Assembly (NCBI GenBank): GCA_965198905.1
Contig: OZ240678.1
Location: forward strand, 1,116,001-1,180,000
Length of the DNA stretch: 64,000 nucleotides
Direction of reading: 5' to 3'
Source of the DNA: CAHJWH01 sp965198905
GTDB taxonomy: Bacteria; Pseudomonadota; Alphaproteobacteria; Caulobacterales; Caulobacteraceae
How positions within the stretch are numbered: the stretch's first letter is position 1; the number at the start of each line of letters is the position of its first letter. The notes under the pieces were generated by a model, which was not told where the DNA came from, made no database searches, and was given only the letters and a program-made list of their open reading frames with translations. A program made the position numbers and the translations under genes. This document shows positions 37,040-45,424 of this stretch, piece after piece.

Positions 37040-37414
37040 ATGACGGATCTGGCGGGCCTCAAGGTCCTGGTGGTCGAAGACGAGATGCTGATCGCCGCCG
37101 AAATGGAAGCGACGCTGGAAGACCTCGGATGCGAGGTGGTGGGCCCCTTCGCCCGGGTCGGGCACGCGCTTGAGGCGTTGAAGGAAACCACGGTCGACGC
37201 CGCCGTGCTCGACGTCAACGTGCGCGGCGAGATGATCTTCCCGGTGGCCGAGAAGCTGCAGGAGCTGGGCGTGCCGATGGTGTTCTGCACCGGCTACGCC
37301 GACCTGCCCCACATCCTCGAGCCGCTGCAGGACCAACCGCGCCTCAGCAAGCCCTGCGCCCCCTCCAGCGTCGAAGCCGCCCTGCGCGCCCAGGTCGCCA
37401 AGAAGCAGTCCTGA
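37040..37414 (+). CDS. single-domain response regulator
   Basis: A 124-residue receiver domain with no output domain. 'KVLVVEDEMLIAAEMEATLE' gives the acidic pair, 'DAAVLDVNVRGE' the phosphoacceptor Asp, 'VFCTGYAD' the Thr switch, and 'LSKPC' the conserved Lys. Such regulators relay phosphoryl groups or act on partner proteins, often with HWE-type kinases in this group of bacteria; no kinase is adjacent. Confidence 0.9.
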   Translation: MTDLAGLKVLVVEDEMLIAAEMEATLEDLGCEVVGPFARVGHALEALKETTVDAAVLDVNVRGEMIFPVAEKLQELGVPMVFCTGYADLPHILEPLQDQPRLSKPCAPSSVEAALRAQVAKKQS

Positions 37415-37501
37415 ACCGGGCGAAGTGATCAGGGCGGTGACGTCGGCCGTCGCCGCACGCCAACGCATCACCAGCGGCTATCGGGGCTGACCACCTCAAT
37501 C

Positions 37502-37618
37502 CTCCGCCTTGGGGGAGGGGAACCCCGCGAAGCGGGGCGGAGGAGGCGACGCTGCGGCGTCCGGCGTGGAGAGCCCCCTCAGTCGGCTTCGCCGACAGCT
37601 CCGCCAGAGGGGGAGCAT
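37502..37618. repeat. about 117-bp dispersed element, copy 1
   Basis: Contains 'CTCCGCCTTGGGGGAGGGG' and, at its right end, AGCCCCCTCAGTCGGCTTCG followed by CCGACAGCTCCGCCAGAGGG and GGAGCATCT. The right half is nearly identical to 44607-44657. It fills most of the 296-base gap between the response regulator and the GT39 gene. Confidence 0.8.
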
Positions 37619-37710
37619 CTACCAGGATGAATGCTGCAGATCGATGTCGGCGGCCGCTAGTCTAAAGTCCGCGGGTCCAGCCCCGTGAACCCGCTCTAAC
37701 TTGCCGCCCT

Positions 37711-39525
37711 TCAGTCGGGGATCGGCAAGCCGGTGCGGGGGTCGCGGGGGCGGCGGCGGTAGTCGTCTCCCAGGAACATGAACACGGCGCGGGCGTGTCT
37801 GGGGTCGGTCCAGACCTTCCAGGCGCCGAGCGGCCGCACGTGGACGAAGTCGCGCATGGCCTCCGCCCGATAGGCGCCGCCGACGTCCACGAACAGCACG
37901 CGCGCGCCGTGGGTCAGGGGCGAGGTGGTCTCCGCCTCGTTGCCGGGCCGGATCTCGCGCACCCAGGCGGTCACCGGCGGCGCCCCCGGCGGCCAGTCGT
38001 TGCGACCGTAATAGCGCAGGGCGTTGTAGGTGAAGCGGTCGTCCACGGTGATCGCCGACAGCGTCTGCGGAGCGAGCGCGCGGGCCTGGCGCACGACCAG
38101 CGCCTCCACCGCCTCCCAGCCCCGGGCGCGCTTGAAGCTGTTGGCCATGTGCATCCGGTCGGCCAGGGCGGGGGATGCGGCGGCGGCCAGGAAGACGGCC
38201 ATCGCCGCCGCCTCGCTCGCCAGCGCCGCCGTAAGCAAGCCCCACGCCCGCCAGCGCAGCAGCCACGCCGCCACCAGCAGCGCCCCGGGCACATAGGCCA
38301 CCGCCGCCCAGTTGGCGTTGGCCCGGGCGATCAGGCTCTCGGCCAGGATAAGCCCCAGCGCCGGGGCGGTCAGGGCGGCCAAAGCCAGGTCGGCCAAAGC
38401 CAAGTCGGTCTGGGCCACATCGGTCTGGGCGAGATCGGCCGCCGGCGCCCTGCGGCCGCTCCCGCGCAGCATCAGCACGCCGCCCACGACCAGCACGACG
38501 AACGGGACCGGCCCGAACACGCCCAGCTGCGCCAGCAGGAAGCCCGGAGCGGCGCGTGCGCTCAGCAGGGTGGCGTGAGGCCGAATAGCTTGCGCCGGCG
38601 TCGCGCTGCGGCCCCAATGGGCGCTGTGGGCGGTGTGGGTCACGGTCTGGAAGCCGTGGGCGGCGTTCCAGGCCAGGTTCGGCGACAGCGCGAGCAGCGC
38701 CAGCCCCGCCACCAGCGCCACCTCCACCGACCTCCAGCGCCGCCGCACGGCGGGCGACGCCGCGGCGTGCAGCAGCAGGCCGAGCGCGATGTAGACGATG
38801 GCGTACTTGGCGAGCGCGCCCAGCCCCAGCGCCAAACCCAGCGCCGCCGCGGCGCGCAGCCGGGCCGCCGCGTCCTCGCTCGTCAGCCAGGCCGCATAGC
38901 TCCAGACCGCCAGCGCGGAAAAGGCCATCACCAGGCAGTCGGTGGCGATCACCGCGGCCGACAGCTGCACCCCCGGCGCCAGGCTGTAGAGCAGCGCCGC
39001 CCAGAGGCCGGTCCAGCCGCCGTAGAGCCGCCCGCCCGCCCGGGCCAGCGCCAGGGCCGCGACCGCATGGGCCAGGGGCGCCGCCAACCGCACGAAGGGC
39101 TCGCTTCCCCCCAGCGTCGTGGTGGCTGCGATCGCCCAGGCGATCATCGGCGGCTTGGAGAAGTAGCCGAACGCCAGGTGGCGCGACCACGACCAGTACT
39201 GCGCCTCCTCCGGGTAAAGCTCCACCGGACTGAGGAACAGTCCCGCCACCCGGATCGCGGTGATCAGCCCGACCAGCGCCAGGGTCCAGGCCCAGGCGCG
39301 CGGCGCCCAGACCTGGCGCGGCCAGACCTGGCGCGGCCCGACCTGACAGACCCGAACCTGACGGGTCCGGGCCTCCAGCCCCCCCCGTGTCGAGACGCCG
39401 CAGCCTGCGTCCGCCGTCTCGTGGACCGCCGCGCCGCTCGTCCCCAAACCTGATCTCCAGCCTTTAAGCGCGGGCTCTAGCGGCCTGCGGCCGGGTTGGG
39501 CAAGCGCGCGATCGTCCCGCCGCAC
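37711..39525 (-). CDS. GT39/ArnT-like lipid-linked sugar transferase
   Basis: A polytopic membrane glycosyltransferase of up to 604 residues. The first external loop has 'PVELYPEEAQYWSWSRHL', the acidic catalytic motif of the GT39/PMT family, followed by about twelve spans and a soluble C-terminal part. The GTG at 39525 gives an N-terminal Arg-rich region made partly of a 15-bp tandem repeat ('QVGPRQVWPRQVW'); the functional start may lie further in, before 'WTLALVGLITAIR'. A second 15-bp repeat encodes 'DLAQTDVAQTDLALADLALA' in a loop. Substrate unknown; it may decorate lipid A or a surface glycan. Confidence 0.85.
   Translation of the reverse strand: MRRDDRALAQPGRRPLEPALKGWRSGLGTSGAAVHETADAGCGVSTRGGLEARTRQVRVCQVGPRQVWPRQVWAPRAWAWTLALVGLITAIRVAGLFLSPVELYPEEAQYWSWSRHLAFGYFSKPPMIAWAIAATTTLGGSEPFVRLAAPLAHAVAALALARAGGRLYGGWTGLWAALLYSLAPGVQLSAAVIATDCLVMAFSALAVWSYAAWLTSEDAAARLRAAAALGLALGLGALAKYAIVYIALGLLLHAAASPAVRRRWRSVEVALVAGLALLALSPNLAWNAAHGFQTVTHTAHSAHWGRSATPAQAIRPHATLLSARAAPGFLLAQLGVFGPVPFVVLVVGGVLMLRGSGRRAPAADLAQTDVAQTDLALADLALAALTAPALGLILAESLIARANANWAAVAYVPGALLVAAWLLRWRAWGLLTAALASEAAAMAVFLAAAASPALADRMHMANSFKRARGWEAVEALVVRQARALAPQTLSAITVDDRFTYNALRYYGRNDWPPGAPPVTAWVREIRPGNEAETTSPLTHGARVLFVDVGGAYRAEAMRDFVHVRPLGAWKVWTDPRHARAVFMFLGDDYRRRPRDPRTGLPIPD
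38371..38445. repeat. 15-bp minisatellite, five units
   Basis: Five adjacent 15-base units of the form CAGGTCGGCCAAAGC with variants (CAAGTCGGTCTGGGC, CACATCGGTCTGGGC). In frame within the GT39 gene, encoding repeats of (A/T)D(L/V)A(L/Q). Confidence 0.8.
39308..39367. repeat. 15-bp minisatellite, four units
   Basis: CAGACCTGGCGCGGC occurs twice in tandem, followed by two degenerate 15-base units (CCGACCTGACAGACC, CGAACCTGACGGGTC). It encodes the N-terminal RQVWP-type repeats of the GT39 protein. Confidence 0.75.
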
Positions 39526-39663
39526 CCCCTGTGCATTCCCGGGGTCACAAGTGTGTCATTTCCTGGTCACGGGACCTTCCAAATCGGCCCATATACGTCC
39601 GCCCCGAAACGAAGCGCGGATTGGGGACACGATCCGTGCGGCTTTGAGTTGAGGGGATCTCCT

Positions 39664-42210
39664 ATGCGTATGATGAGGCGCCTCGTCGCCGGTACGGCGA
39701 CGACCGCGATGGCGCTCGCCTGGATACAGGCGGCCCAGGCCCAGAGCACCGCCACCCAGATGAACGAGGTGGTGGTCACCGGCAGCCGCCAGATCAAGAA
39801 CCTGGACGGCGTGATCAGCCAGGTCCAGGACGCCAAGGACGAGTCCATCGTCAGCCAGGCCTTCTTCGCCCGCCAGGCGCCCGGCGAGAACGCCGCCCAG
39901 CTGATCAACCTGATCCCCGGCGTCAGCTTCGTCACCGAGGACCCCACGGGCCTCAGCGCCGGCGACCTGCGCATCCATGGCCAGACCAGCGACCTTGTCT
40001 CGATCACCATCGATGGCGCGCCGGTGAACGACACCGGCAACTACGCCGTCTATCCCGGCGAGTACCTGATCCCCGAAGTCACCGACCATATCGCCGTCAA
40101 CCTCGGCGCCACCGACGTCGACAGCCCATCCGCCACCGCGACCGCCGGTACGGTCAACATCGTCTCCATCACGCCGCCCACCACGGCGGGCGTGCTCGCC
40201 CAGGTCTCGGGCGGCTCCTACAACTTCCAGCGCATCGTCGCCGTGGCCAACACCGGCACGATCGGCCCGCTCGGCACCCGCGCCTACGTGTCCTACAACT
40301 ATCAGGACTCCGACAAGTATCGCGGCGCCGGCACGCTCGGCCGCATGGGCGCGGACGCCGGCCTCTATCAGCCGCTGAGCTGGTTCGGCTCCGACAGCTT
40401 CATGAAGGTCTCCGCCACCTACGTCGACGACCGGCCGGACTTCTACTACAGCTTCAACCGGAACCAGCTCAACCTGTACGGCCCCAAGGCCGACTACAAC
40501 GAGATATACTTCAGCCCGACCGCCCGGACCGGCGTGGTCGATACGGTGCCCACCCAGACCCAGTTCGGGTCAACGGACGCCAACTACAACCTGCTGCACC
40601 CCAACCCCACCGATGCGGGCTTCATCCGCGGCCAGTCCCTGATCGACCTCGGGCACGGCGTCCACTTCACCTTCGACCCCTACTTCCAGTACATCTTCGC
40701 CAATGGCGGCGGTACGGCCAGCGTTTCGGAAAAAGACCCCCGGCTGATCAACAAGACGACGGGCGCCGGGGTGGACCTGAACCACGACGGCGACGCGCTC
40801 GACACCGTGCTGCTCTACGCCCCCAGCAACACCAAGACCCACCGGGGCGGGGTCAACACCTCGCTGCTGTGGGACCCCGACCATCATGACCACTTCCAGG
40901 TGACCTACACGCTGGACTATGGTCGCCACCGCCAGACGGGCGCTGAGACCTACATCGACGGCGGCGTGCCCGACAGCGTCTTCGGCGGCATCGACGGCTA
41001 CGGCGGCCGGACCATCCTCAGCGCCGACGGCACGCCGCTGCGCGCTCGCGACCGCTACTCTATCGCCACCCTGAACCAGTTCGCCTTCAACTACATCGGC
41101 AAGTACCTGAACGACAACTTGCACGTGAACCTGGGCGTTCGCGACCCCTTCTTCGTCCGTCACTTGAACCAGTACTGCTACACCTACAACGGCTCCAGCG
41201 CCTACTGCAACGACGTCTCCCCCACTGCGGTCCAGACCCTGATCAATGCGGCGCAGGCCAACGGCGGATCGGCCGAGGCTGTGAATGCGGCGGCGATCGG
41301 CAAGCTCCTGGGCGTTACGCCGACCTATAACAAGGCCACAGACACGCTGAACCTGCGCGTGCCCTTCACCCAGCGCTTCAGCTTCAACAAGCCGTTGCCC
41401 AACGTGGGGGCGACCTACCGGGTGCTCGACAACAGCCAGTTCTACGTCACCTATGCCGAAAGCTTCTCGGCGCCCAAAACCGACGACCTCTACACCAGCG
41501 CCACCGAGCTGGTTAAGCCTCAGACCGCCGACGAATACGGCGCCGGCTATCGCTATCAGGATCCGACCTGGACCGGCTCGCTGAACTACTTCTATGAAAT
41601 CTACCGCAACCGCGTGCTGCAGTCGTTCGACCCGGCCGATCCGACCACCAGCATCGACCGCAACATCGGCAAGGTGGACATCTACGGCATCGACGCCGAA
41701 CTGGGTAAGCGCCTGTTCGACAATCTCGTCCTGTACGGATCGGCGTCGTGGGACCACAGTCGGGTGGTGGGCAATGAAGTCGGGGTGTCGAACGGCGCCA
41801 CCTTCGGCGTCCCCACCAACGACAAGCAGTTGGTCGACACGCCCGAATACACCTTGGCCGGGCGCATCCAATACGACTTCGGACCGGCCAGCGTCGGCCT
41901 GCAGAGCAAGTACACCAGCTATCGCTACACCACCGACATCAACGACGATAAGACGCCGGGGTTTGCGGTGTGGGACTTCGACGCCCGCTACAAATTGAAC
42001 CTGTTCGGCTACACCGGCTCCTACGTGCAGGTGAACGTGAGCAACATCTTCAACCGCTTCTACCTCGGCCGGATCAGCACGGCGGTGAACGCCAGCGGGT
42101 ATGAGGGCGTGAACGGCGCGCAGATCGCCTCGCCCAGCTCGACGGCCGGGCCTTACTTCTACATCGGCGCGCCGCGCTACGCGACGGTGACCCTGCGCGC
42201 CGCCTTCTGA
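39664..42210 (+). CDS. TonB-dependent outer-membrane receptor
   Basis: An 848-residue outer-membrane transporter. The signal peptide runs MRMMRRLVAGTATTAMALAW to about AAQAQ. The TonB-box-like 'MNEVVVTGSRQIKN' precedes a plug domain ('ENAAQLINLIPGVSFVTEDP', 'LRIHGQTSDLVSITIDGAPV'). The rest is a beta-barrel with many aromatic-rich strands and ends 'YATVTLRAAF' with the terminal aromatic for BAM recognition. Substrate is not evident; an inserted 'GVDLNHDGDALDTVLL' loop resembles a calcium-type loop. The ATG at 39664 starts the signal peptide. Confidence 0.95.
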   Translation: MRMMRRLVAGTATTAMALAWIQAAQAQSTATQMNEVVVTGSRQIKNLDGVISQVQDAKDESIVSQAFFARQAPGENAAQLINLIPGVSFVTEDPTGLSAGDLRIHGQTSDLVSITIDGAPVNDTGNYAVYPGEYLIPEVTDHIAVNLGATDVDSPSATATAGTVNIVSITPPTTAGVLAQVSGGSYNFQRIVAVANTGTIGPLGTRAYVSYNYQDSDKYRGAGTLGRMGADAGLYQPLSWFGSDSFMKVSATYVDDRPDFYYSFNRNQLNLYGPKADYNEIYFSPTARTGVVDTVPTQTQFGSTDANYNLLHPNPTDAGFIRGQSLIDLGHGVHFTFDPYFQYIFANGGGTASVSEKDPRLINKTTGAGVDLNHDGDALDTVLLYAPSNTKTHRGGVNTSLLWDPDHHDHFQVTYTLDYGRHRQTGAETYIDGGVPDSVFGGIDGYGGRTILSADGTPLRARDRYSIATLNQFAFNYIGKYLNDNLHVNLGVRDPFFVRHLNQYCYTYNGSSAYCNDVSPTAVQTLINAAQANGGSAEAVNAAAIGKLLGVTPTYNKATDTLNLRVPFTQRFSFNKPLPNVGATYRVLDNSQFYVTYAESFSAPKTDDLYTSATELVKPQTADEYGAGYRYQDPTWTGSLNYFYEIYRNRVLQSFDPADPTTSIDRNIGKVDIYGIDAELGKRLFDNLVLYGSASWDHSRVVGNEVGVSNGATFGVPTNDKQLVDTPEYTLAGRIQYDFGPASVGLQSKYTSYRYTTDINDDKTPGFAVWDFDARYKLNLFGYTGSYVQVNVSNIFNRFYLGRISTAVNASGYEGVNGAQIASPSSTAGPYFYIGAPRYATVTLRAAF

Positions 42211-42237
42211 CCGGCGGCCGGGCTCCGATCTCTCCTC

Positions 42238-42262
42238 AAGGGCGGTCCTCGGGCCGCCCTTT
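42238..42262 (+). terminator. intrinsic-type terminator after TonB receptor gene
   Basis: AAGGGCGG and CCGCCCTT form a perfect eight-base stem around an eight-base loop, followed by TTCC. It begins 28 bases after the stop codon. Confidence 0.7.
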
Positions 42263-42343
42263 CCATTTGGCGCCCCGCGCCTTGACGGCGGGGCGGGCGG
42301 GCCGCAGTCAGGCGTCGCCGTCCGCAGAGCCCATATTGCGCCC

Positions 42344-43348
42344 ATGAGCCTGACCCATCCCGCCGAATGGTCCCCTCACCGCGCCATGTGGGTGGGCTTC
42401 CCCAGCCACGAGGCGCTGTGGGAGGACGACCTGCCCGCCGCCCAGGCCGAGGTCGCAGCGCTCGCCCGGGCCCTGGCCGGGCCGGGGGCCGAGCGCGTGC
42501 GGCTGCTGGTGCGCGGCGACGCGGCGGTGGGCGCGGCCTGCGAACTGCTGGGCGAAGGCTCGGGCGTGGAGATCGTGCGCGCCCAGTTCGGCGACGTGTG
42601 GCTGCGCGACACCGGCCCGATCTTCGTCAAGTGCGATGAGGAGACGGTGGCCGCCGCCTTCCGCTTCAACGGCTGGGGGGGCAAGTACGTGCTCGACGAC
42701 GACGATCTGGTGGCCGAGCAGATCGCCGCCGCCGCCGGTTCGCCCCGGTTGGAGCACGATTTCGTGCTGGAAGGCGGGGCCATCGACACCGACGGCCTCG
42801 GCACGCTCGTCACCACCCGTCAGTGCCTGACCAACCCCAACCGCAACCGCGGCTGGACCAAGGCCGCGGCCGAAGCGGCGCTGCGCGAGGCTCTGGGGGC
42901 GAAGAAGCTGCTTTGGCTGGGAGAGGGCTTGGCCAACGACCACACCGACGGCCACGTCGACAACCTGGCCCGGTTCGTGGCGCCCGGCGTTGTGGCCTGC
43001 CCCGTCGGCTTCGGCCGCGACGATCCCAACACCTCGGCCTTCGGCGAGGCGGCGGCGTGTCTGGCCAGCACCACCGACGCCCGGGGCGTGGAGGTGCAGG
43101 TGATGCGCCTGCCGTCCCCCGGCCGCATCCTGGACGCCGACGGCGACGTGGTCCCGGCCAGCCACATGAACTTCGTCATCGCCAACGAGGCGGTGATCAT
43201 GCCGATCTATGAAGACCGCGCGAGCCCGCTGGCGCTCGACGCACTGGCCGCCATGTTCCCGGAGCGCGAGGTGATCGGGCTGTCGTCCCGGGCGCTGCTC
43301 ACCGGCGGCGGCAGCTTCCATTGCATCACCCAGCAGGAGCCGGCCTGA
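42344..43348 (+). CDS. aguA: agmatine deiminase
   Basis: Guanidino-modifying pentein enzyme (334 residues) converting agmatine to N-carbamoylputrescine. 'PAEWSPHRAMWVGFPSH', 'FGDVWLRDTGPIFV', 'FNGWGGKY', 'HTDGHVDNLARFV' and the catalytic-Cys end 'LTGGGSFHCITQQEP' are all present. Its stop overlaps the start of aguB (TGATG), giving a complete agmatine-to-putrescine route. Confidence 0.97.
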   Translation: MSLTHPAEWSPHRAMWVGFPSHEALWEDDLPAAQAEVAALARALAGPGAERVRLLVRGDAAVGAACELLGEGSGVEIVRAQFGDVWLRDTGPIFVKCDEETVAAAFRFNGWGGKYVLDDDDLVAEQIAAAAGSPRLEHDFVLEGGAIDTDGLGTLVTTRQCLTNPNRNRGWTKAAAEAALREALGAKKLLWLGEGLANDHTDGHVDNLARFVAPGVVACPVGFGRDDPNTSAFGEAAACLASTTDARGVEVQVMRLPSPGRILDADGDVVPASHMNFVIANEAVIMPIYEDRASPLALDALAAMFPEREVIGLSSRALLTGGGSFHCITQQEPA

Positions 43349-44247
43349 TGGCCCGTACGCTGACGCTGGGCGCGATCCAGACCGCCTATGGCCTCGACAT
43401 GGCCGCCAATATCGCCGCGACCGTGGAGCTGGTGCGTGAGGCGGCGGGGCGGGGCGCCCAGGTCATCCTGCCGTCCGAGCTGTTCCAGGGCCCGTATTTC
43501 TGCGTCACCCAGGAGGAGCGCTGGTTCGCCACAGCCCACCCCTGGCGCGAGCACCCCTGCGTCACGGCGCTCGCGCCCCTGGCGGCGGAACTCGGTGTGG
43601 CGATCCCGATCTCCATCTTCGAGCGGGAGGGGCCGCACTACTACAACAGCCTGGTGATGGCGGATGCGGACGGACGGCTGCTCGGCGTCTATCGCAAGAG
43701 CCACATCCCCGACGGCCCGGGCTACCAGGAGAAATACTACTTCCGCCCCGGCGACACCGGCTTCAAGGTCTGGGACACCCGCTTCGGCCGCATCGGCACG
43801 GGCATCTGCTGGGACCAGTGGTATCCCGAGGCCGCCCGCGCCATGACCCTGATGGGCGCTGAGGTCCTGCTCTACCCCACCGCCATCGGCAGCGAGCCTC
43901 ACGACGCCAGCCTGGACACCCGCGATCCCTGGCGGCGCGTGATGCAGGGCCATGCGGTGGCCAACGTCATCCCCGTGGTCGCCGCCAACCGCATCGGCAC
44001 CGAGCCCGGCGCGACCGGCGGGTCCGAGGCGCAGGGAGGCGGCCAGAGCTTCTACGGCTCCTCCTTCATCGCCGACCACCGCGGCGACCTGATCGCTGAG
44101 TTAGACCGGGAAGATCAGGGCGTGCTGACCGCCACCGTCGATCTCGACTTCCTACACACCCACCGAGCCGCCTGGGGCTTCTTTCGCGACCGGCGGACGG
44201 ACCTGTACGAGGCGATCGGGCCGCGGCGGGTGTTCGAGTCACGCTAA
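43348..44247 (+). CDS. aguB: N-carbamoylputrescine amidase
   Basis: Nitrilase-superfamily hydrolase of 299 residues that makes putrescine from N-carbamoylputrescine. The Glu-Lys-Cys triad is in 'LPSELFQGPYF', 'YRKSHIPDGPGYQEKYYF' and 'GTGICWDQWYPEAAR'. The ATG at 43348 overlaps the aguA stop; an in-frame upstream start would lie inside aguA. Confidence 0.97.
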   Translation: MARTLTLGAIQTAYGLDMAANIAATVELVREAAGRGAQVILPSELFQGPYFCVTQEERWFATAHPWREHPCVTALAPLAAELGVAIPISIFEREGPHYYNSLVMADADGRLLGVYRKSHIPDGPGYQEKYYFRPGDTGFKVWDTRFGRIGTGICWDQWYPEAARAMTLMGAEVLLYPTAIGSEPHDASLDTRDPWRRVMQGHAVANVIPVVAANRIGTEPGATGGSEAQGGGQSFYGSSFIADHRGDLIAELDREDQGVLTATVDLDFLHTHRAAWGFFRDRRTDLYEAIGPRRVFESR

Positions 44248-44337
44248 GGTGTCGCACGCGGCCGTGCTCGATCTTAATACAAGTGAATGACGCGTGAACC
44301 CGAGGTTGCTTCTATGGGGACAGCGGAGGGCTGACCG

Positions 44338-44520
44338 ATGGACGTACAGACTCAGGACCTGAAAGCACAGCGCCTGCTCGGAGCCGGGTGTTCGGACGAG
44401 GACATCGAGCGGCTGACCGGCGTACCGCTGATCCGCCTGATCGAACTCCGCGGCATCGCCGCCTGCAGCCGCCCCGAACCAACCCGCCGCCGCCCCTCGC
44501 AGGACATCTATCGCCGGTAA
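44338..44520 (+). CDS. small hypothetical protein
   Basis: A 60-residue frame with a GGAGGG site nine bases before its ATG. It reads MDVQTQDLKAQRLLGAGCSD, then 'EDIERLTGVPLIRLIELRGI' and an Arg/Pro tail. The middle resembles a short helix-turn-helix-like segment but is too short to assign. Downstream comes the dispersed repeat at 44541. Confidence 0.5.
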   Translation: MDVQTQDLKAQRLLGAGCSDEDIERLTGVPLIRLIELRGIAACSRPEPTRRRPSQDIYRR

Positions 44521-44540
44521 GCCGGCCGCTGCAGACTCGA

Positions 44541-44657
44541 TCCTCCCCTTCTGGGGGAGGGGGACCAGCGAAGCTGGTGGAGGGAGCTGCGCCGCCCGTT
44601 CCGGACTGGAGCCCCCTCAGTCGGCTCCGCCGACAGCTCCCCCAGCGGGGGAGCATC
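44541..44657. repeat. about 117-bp dispersed element, copy 2
   Basis: TCCTCCCCTTCTGGGGGAGG at the left and AGCCCCCTCAGTCGGCTCCG, CCGACAGCTCCCCCAGCGGG and GGAGCATCT at the right. It shares its right half with 37502-37618 and has a similar left-end CTCC/GGGGGAGG core. Confidence 0.8.
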
Positions 44658-44671
44658 TCGACAGCCCCGCG

Positions 44672-45415
44672 TCAGCCCTCGCCGAACACCGCCCGGGCCA
44701 TGGCCTGGCGGACCGGGATCGTCTCGACGCCCGCCTCGGCCAGCCGTTCCAGCGCGTAAGCGAGCATGGCCGGGGTGCAGCCGAAGGGGCTCGGCGTGTC
44801 GCTGACGTCGTGGGTGAAGAAGATCACCCAGCCGGGGGCGGCCGTGGCCCGGGCCACCGCGGCGTCGATCTCGGCGGGGACCCAGCGGCGATGCTCCAGA
44901 GGGACGGCGCGGAGCTGGGCGAGGTCGATCCACCCGGCGTTGACGCCGGGGCGGATGCCCCGGGCGCTGGCGAAGCGGGCGCCCATGGCCGCCTTGTCCC
45001 GGGGCGACACCGCGCCGTAGGGGTAGGCGTAGCTGTTCATGCGGTGGTCGAGCAGCGGGGTCAGCGCCTGGTCGTTGCGCTCGGCGTCGGCGGCCAGCGC
45101 CCGGGGCCGAAGGCTCGGCGCGCTCTGATGGGCGTAGCTGTGCGCCCCCACCTCATGGCCCGCCGCCAGCAGCTCGCGCAGGTCACAGGCGTCGTAATAG
45201 TCGATCCCCTCCGCGGCCAGGCCCAGGAAGCGGCCCGCGGCGTAGTAGGTGGCCCGCGCGCCGAGCCGCGCCAGGATCGGGCCGCCCACCGTCCAGGCGG
45301 ACTTGGGGAAGTCGTCGAAGCTGACGCTGGCCACCGGCCGGGTCAGCCGGCTCCGGGCCAGCTTCAGCGGCAGGTGGCGGGTGACCAGGTTGTTGGCGCG
45401 GGCGCTCAGGCTCAT
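44672..45415 (-). CDS. polysaccharide deacetylase family protein
   Basis: NodB-homology carbohydrate esterase-4 protein, 247 residues, no signal peptide. 'VASVSFDDFPKSAW' contains the catalytic/metal Asp pair, 'AAGHEVGAHSYAHQ' the His-x3/4-His metal site, 'NSYAYPYGAVSPRD' motif 3, and 'VIFFTHDVSD' the C-terminal His. It lies nine bases downstream of the Cys-rich FkbH-like gene and is probably co-transcribed, which points to modification of a surface or capsular glycan. Confidence 0.92.
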   Translation of the reverse strand: MSLSARANNLVTRHLPLKLARSRLTRPVASVSFDDFPKSAWTVGGPILARLGARATYYAAGRFLGLAAEGIDYYDACDLRELLAAGHEVGAHSYAHQSAPSLRPRALAADAERNDQALTPLLDHRMNSYAYPYGAVSPRDKAAMGARFASARGIRPGVNAGWIDLAQLRAVPLEHRRWVPAEIDAAVARATAAPGWVIFFTHDVSDTPSPFGCTPAMLAYALERLAEAGVETIPVRQAMARAVFGEG

Positions 45416-45424
45416 GGGGTGGGC

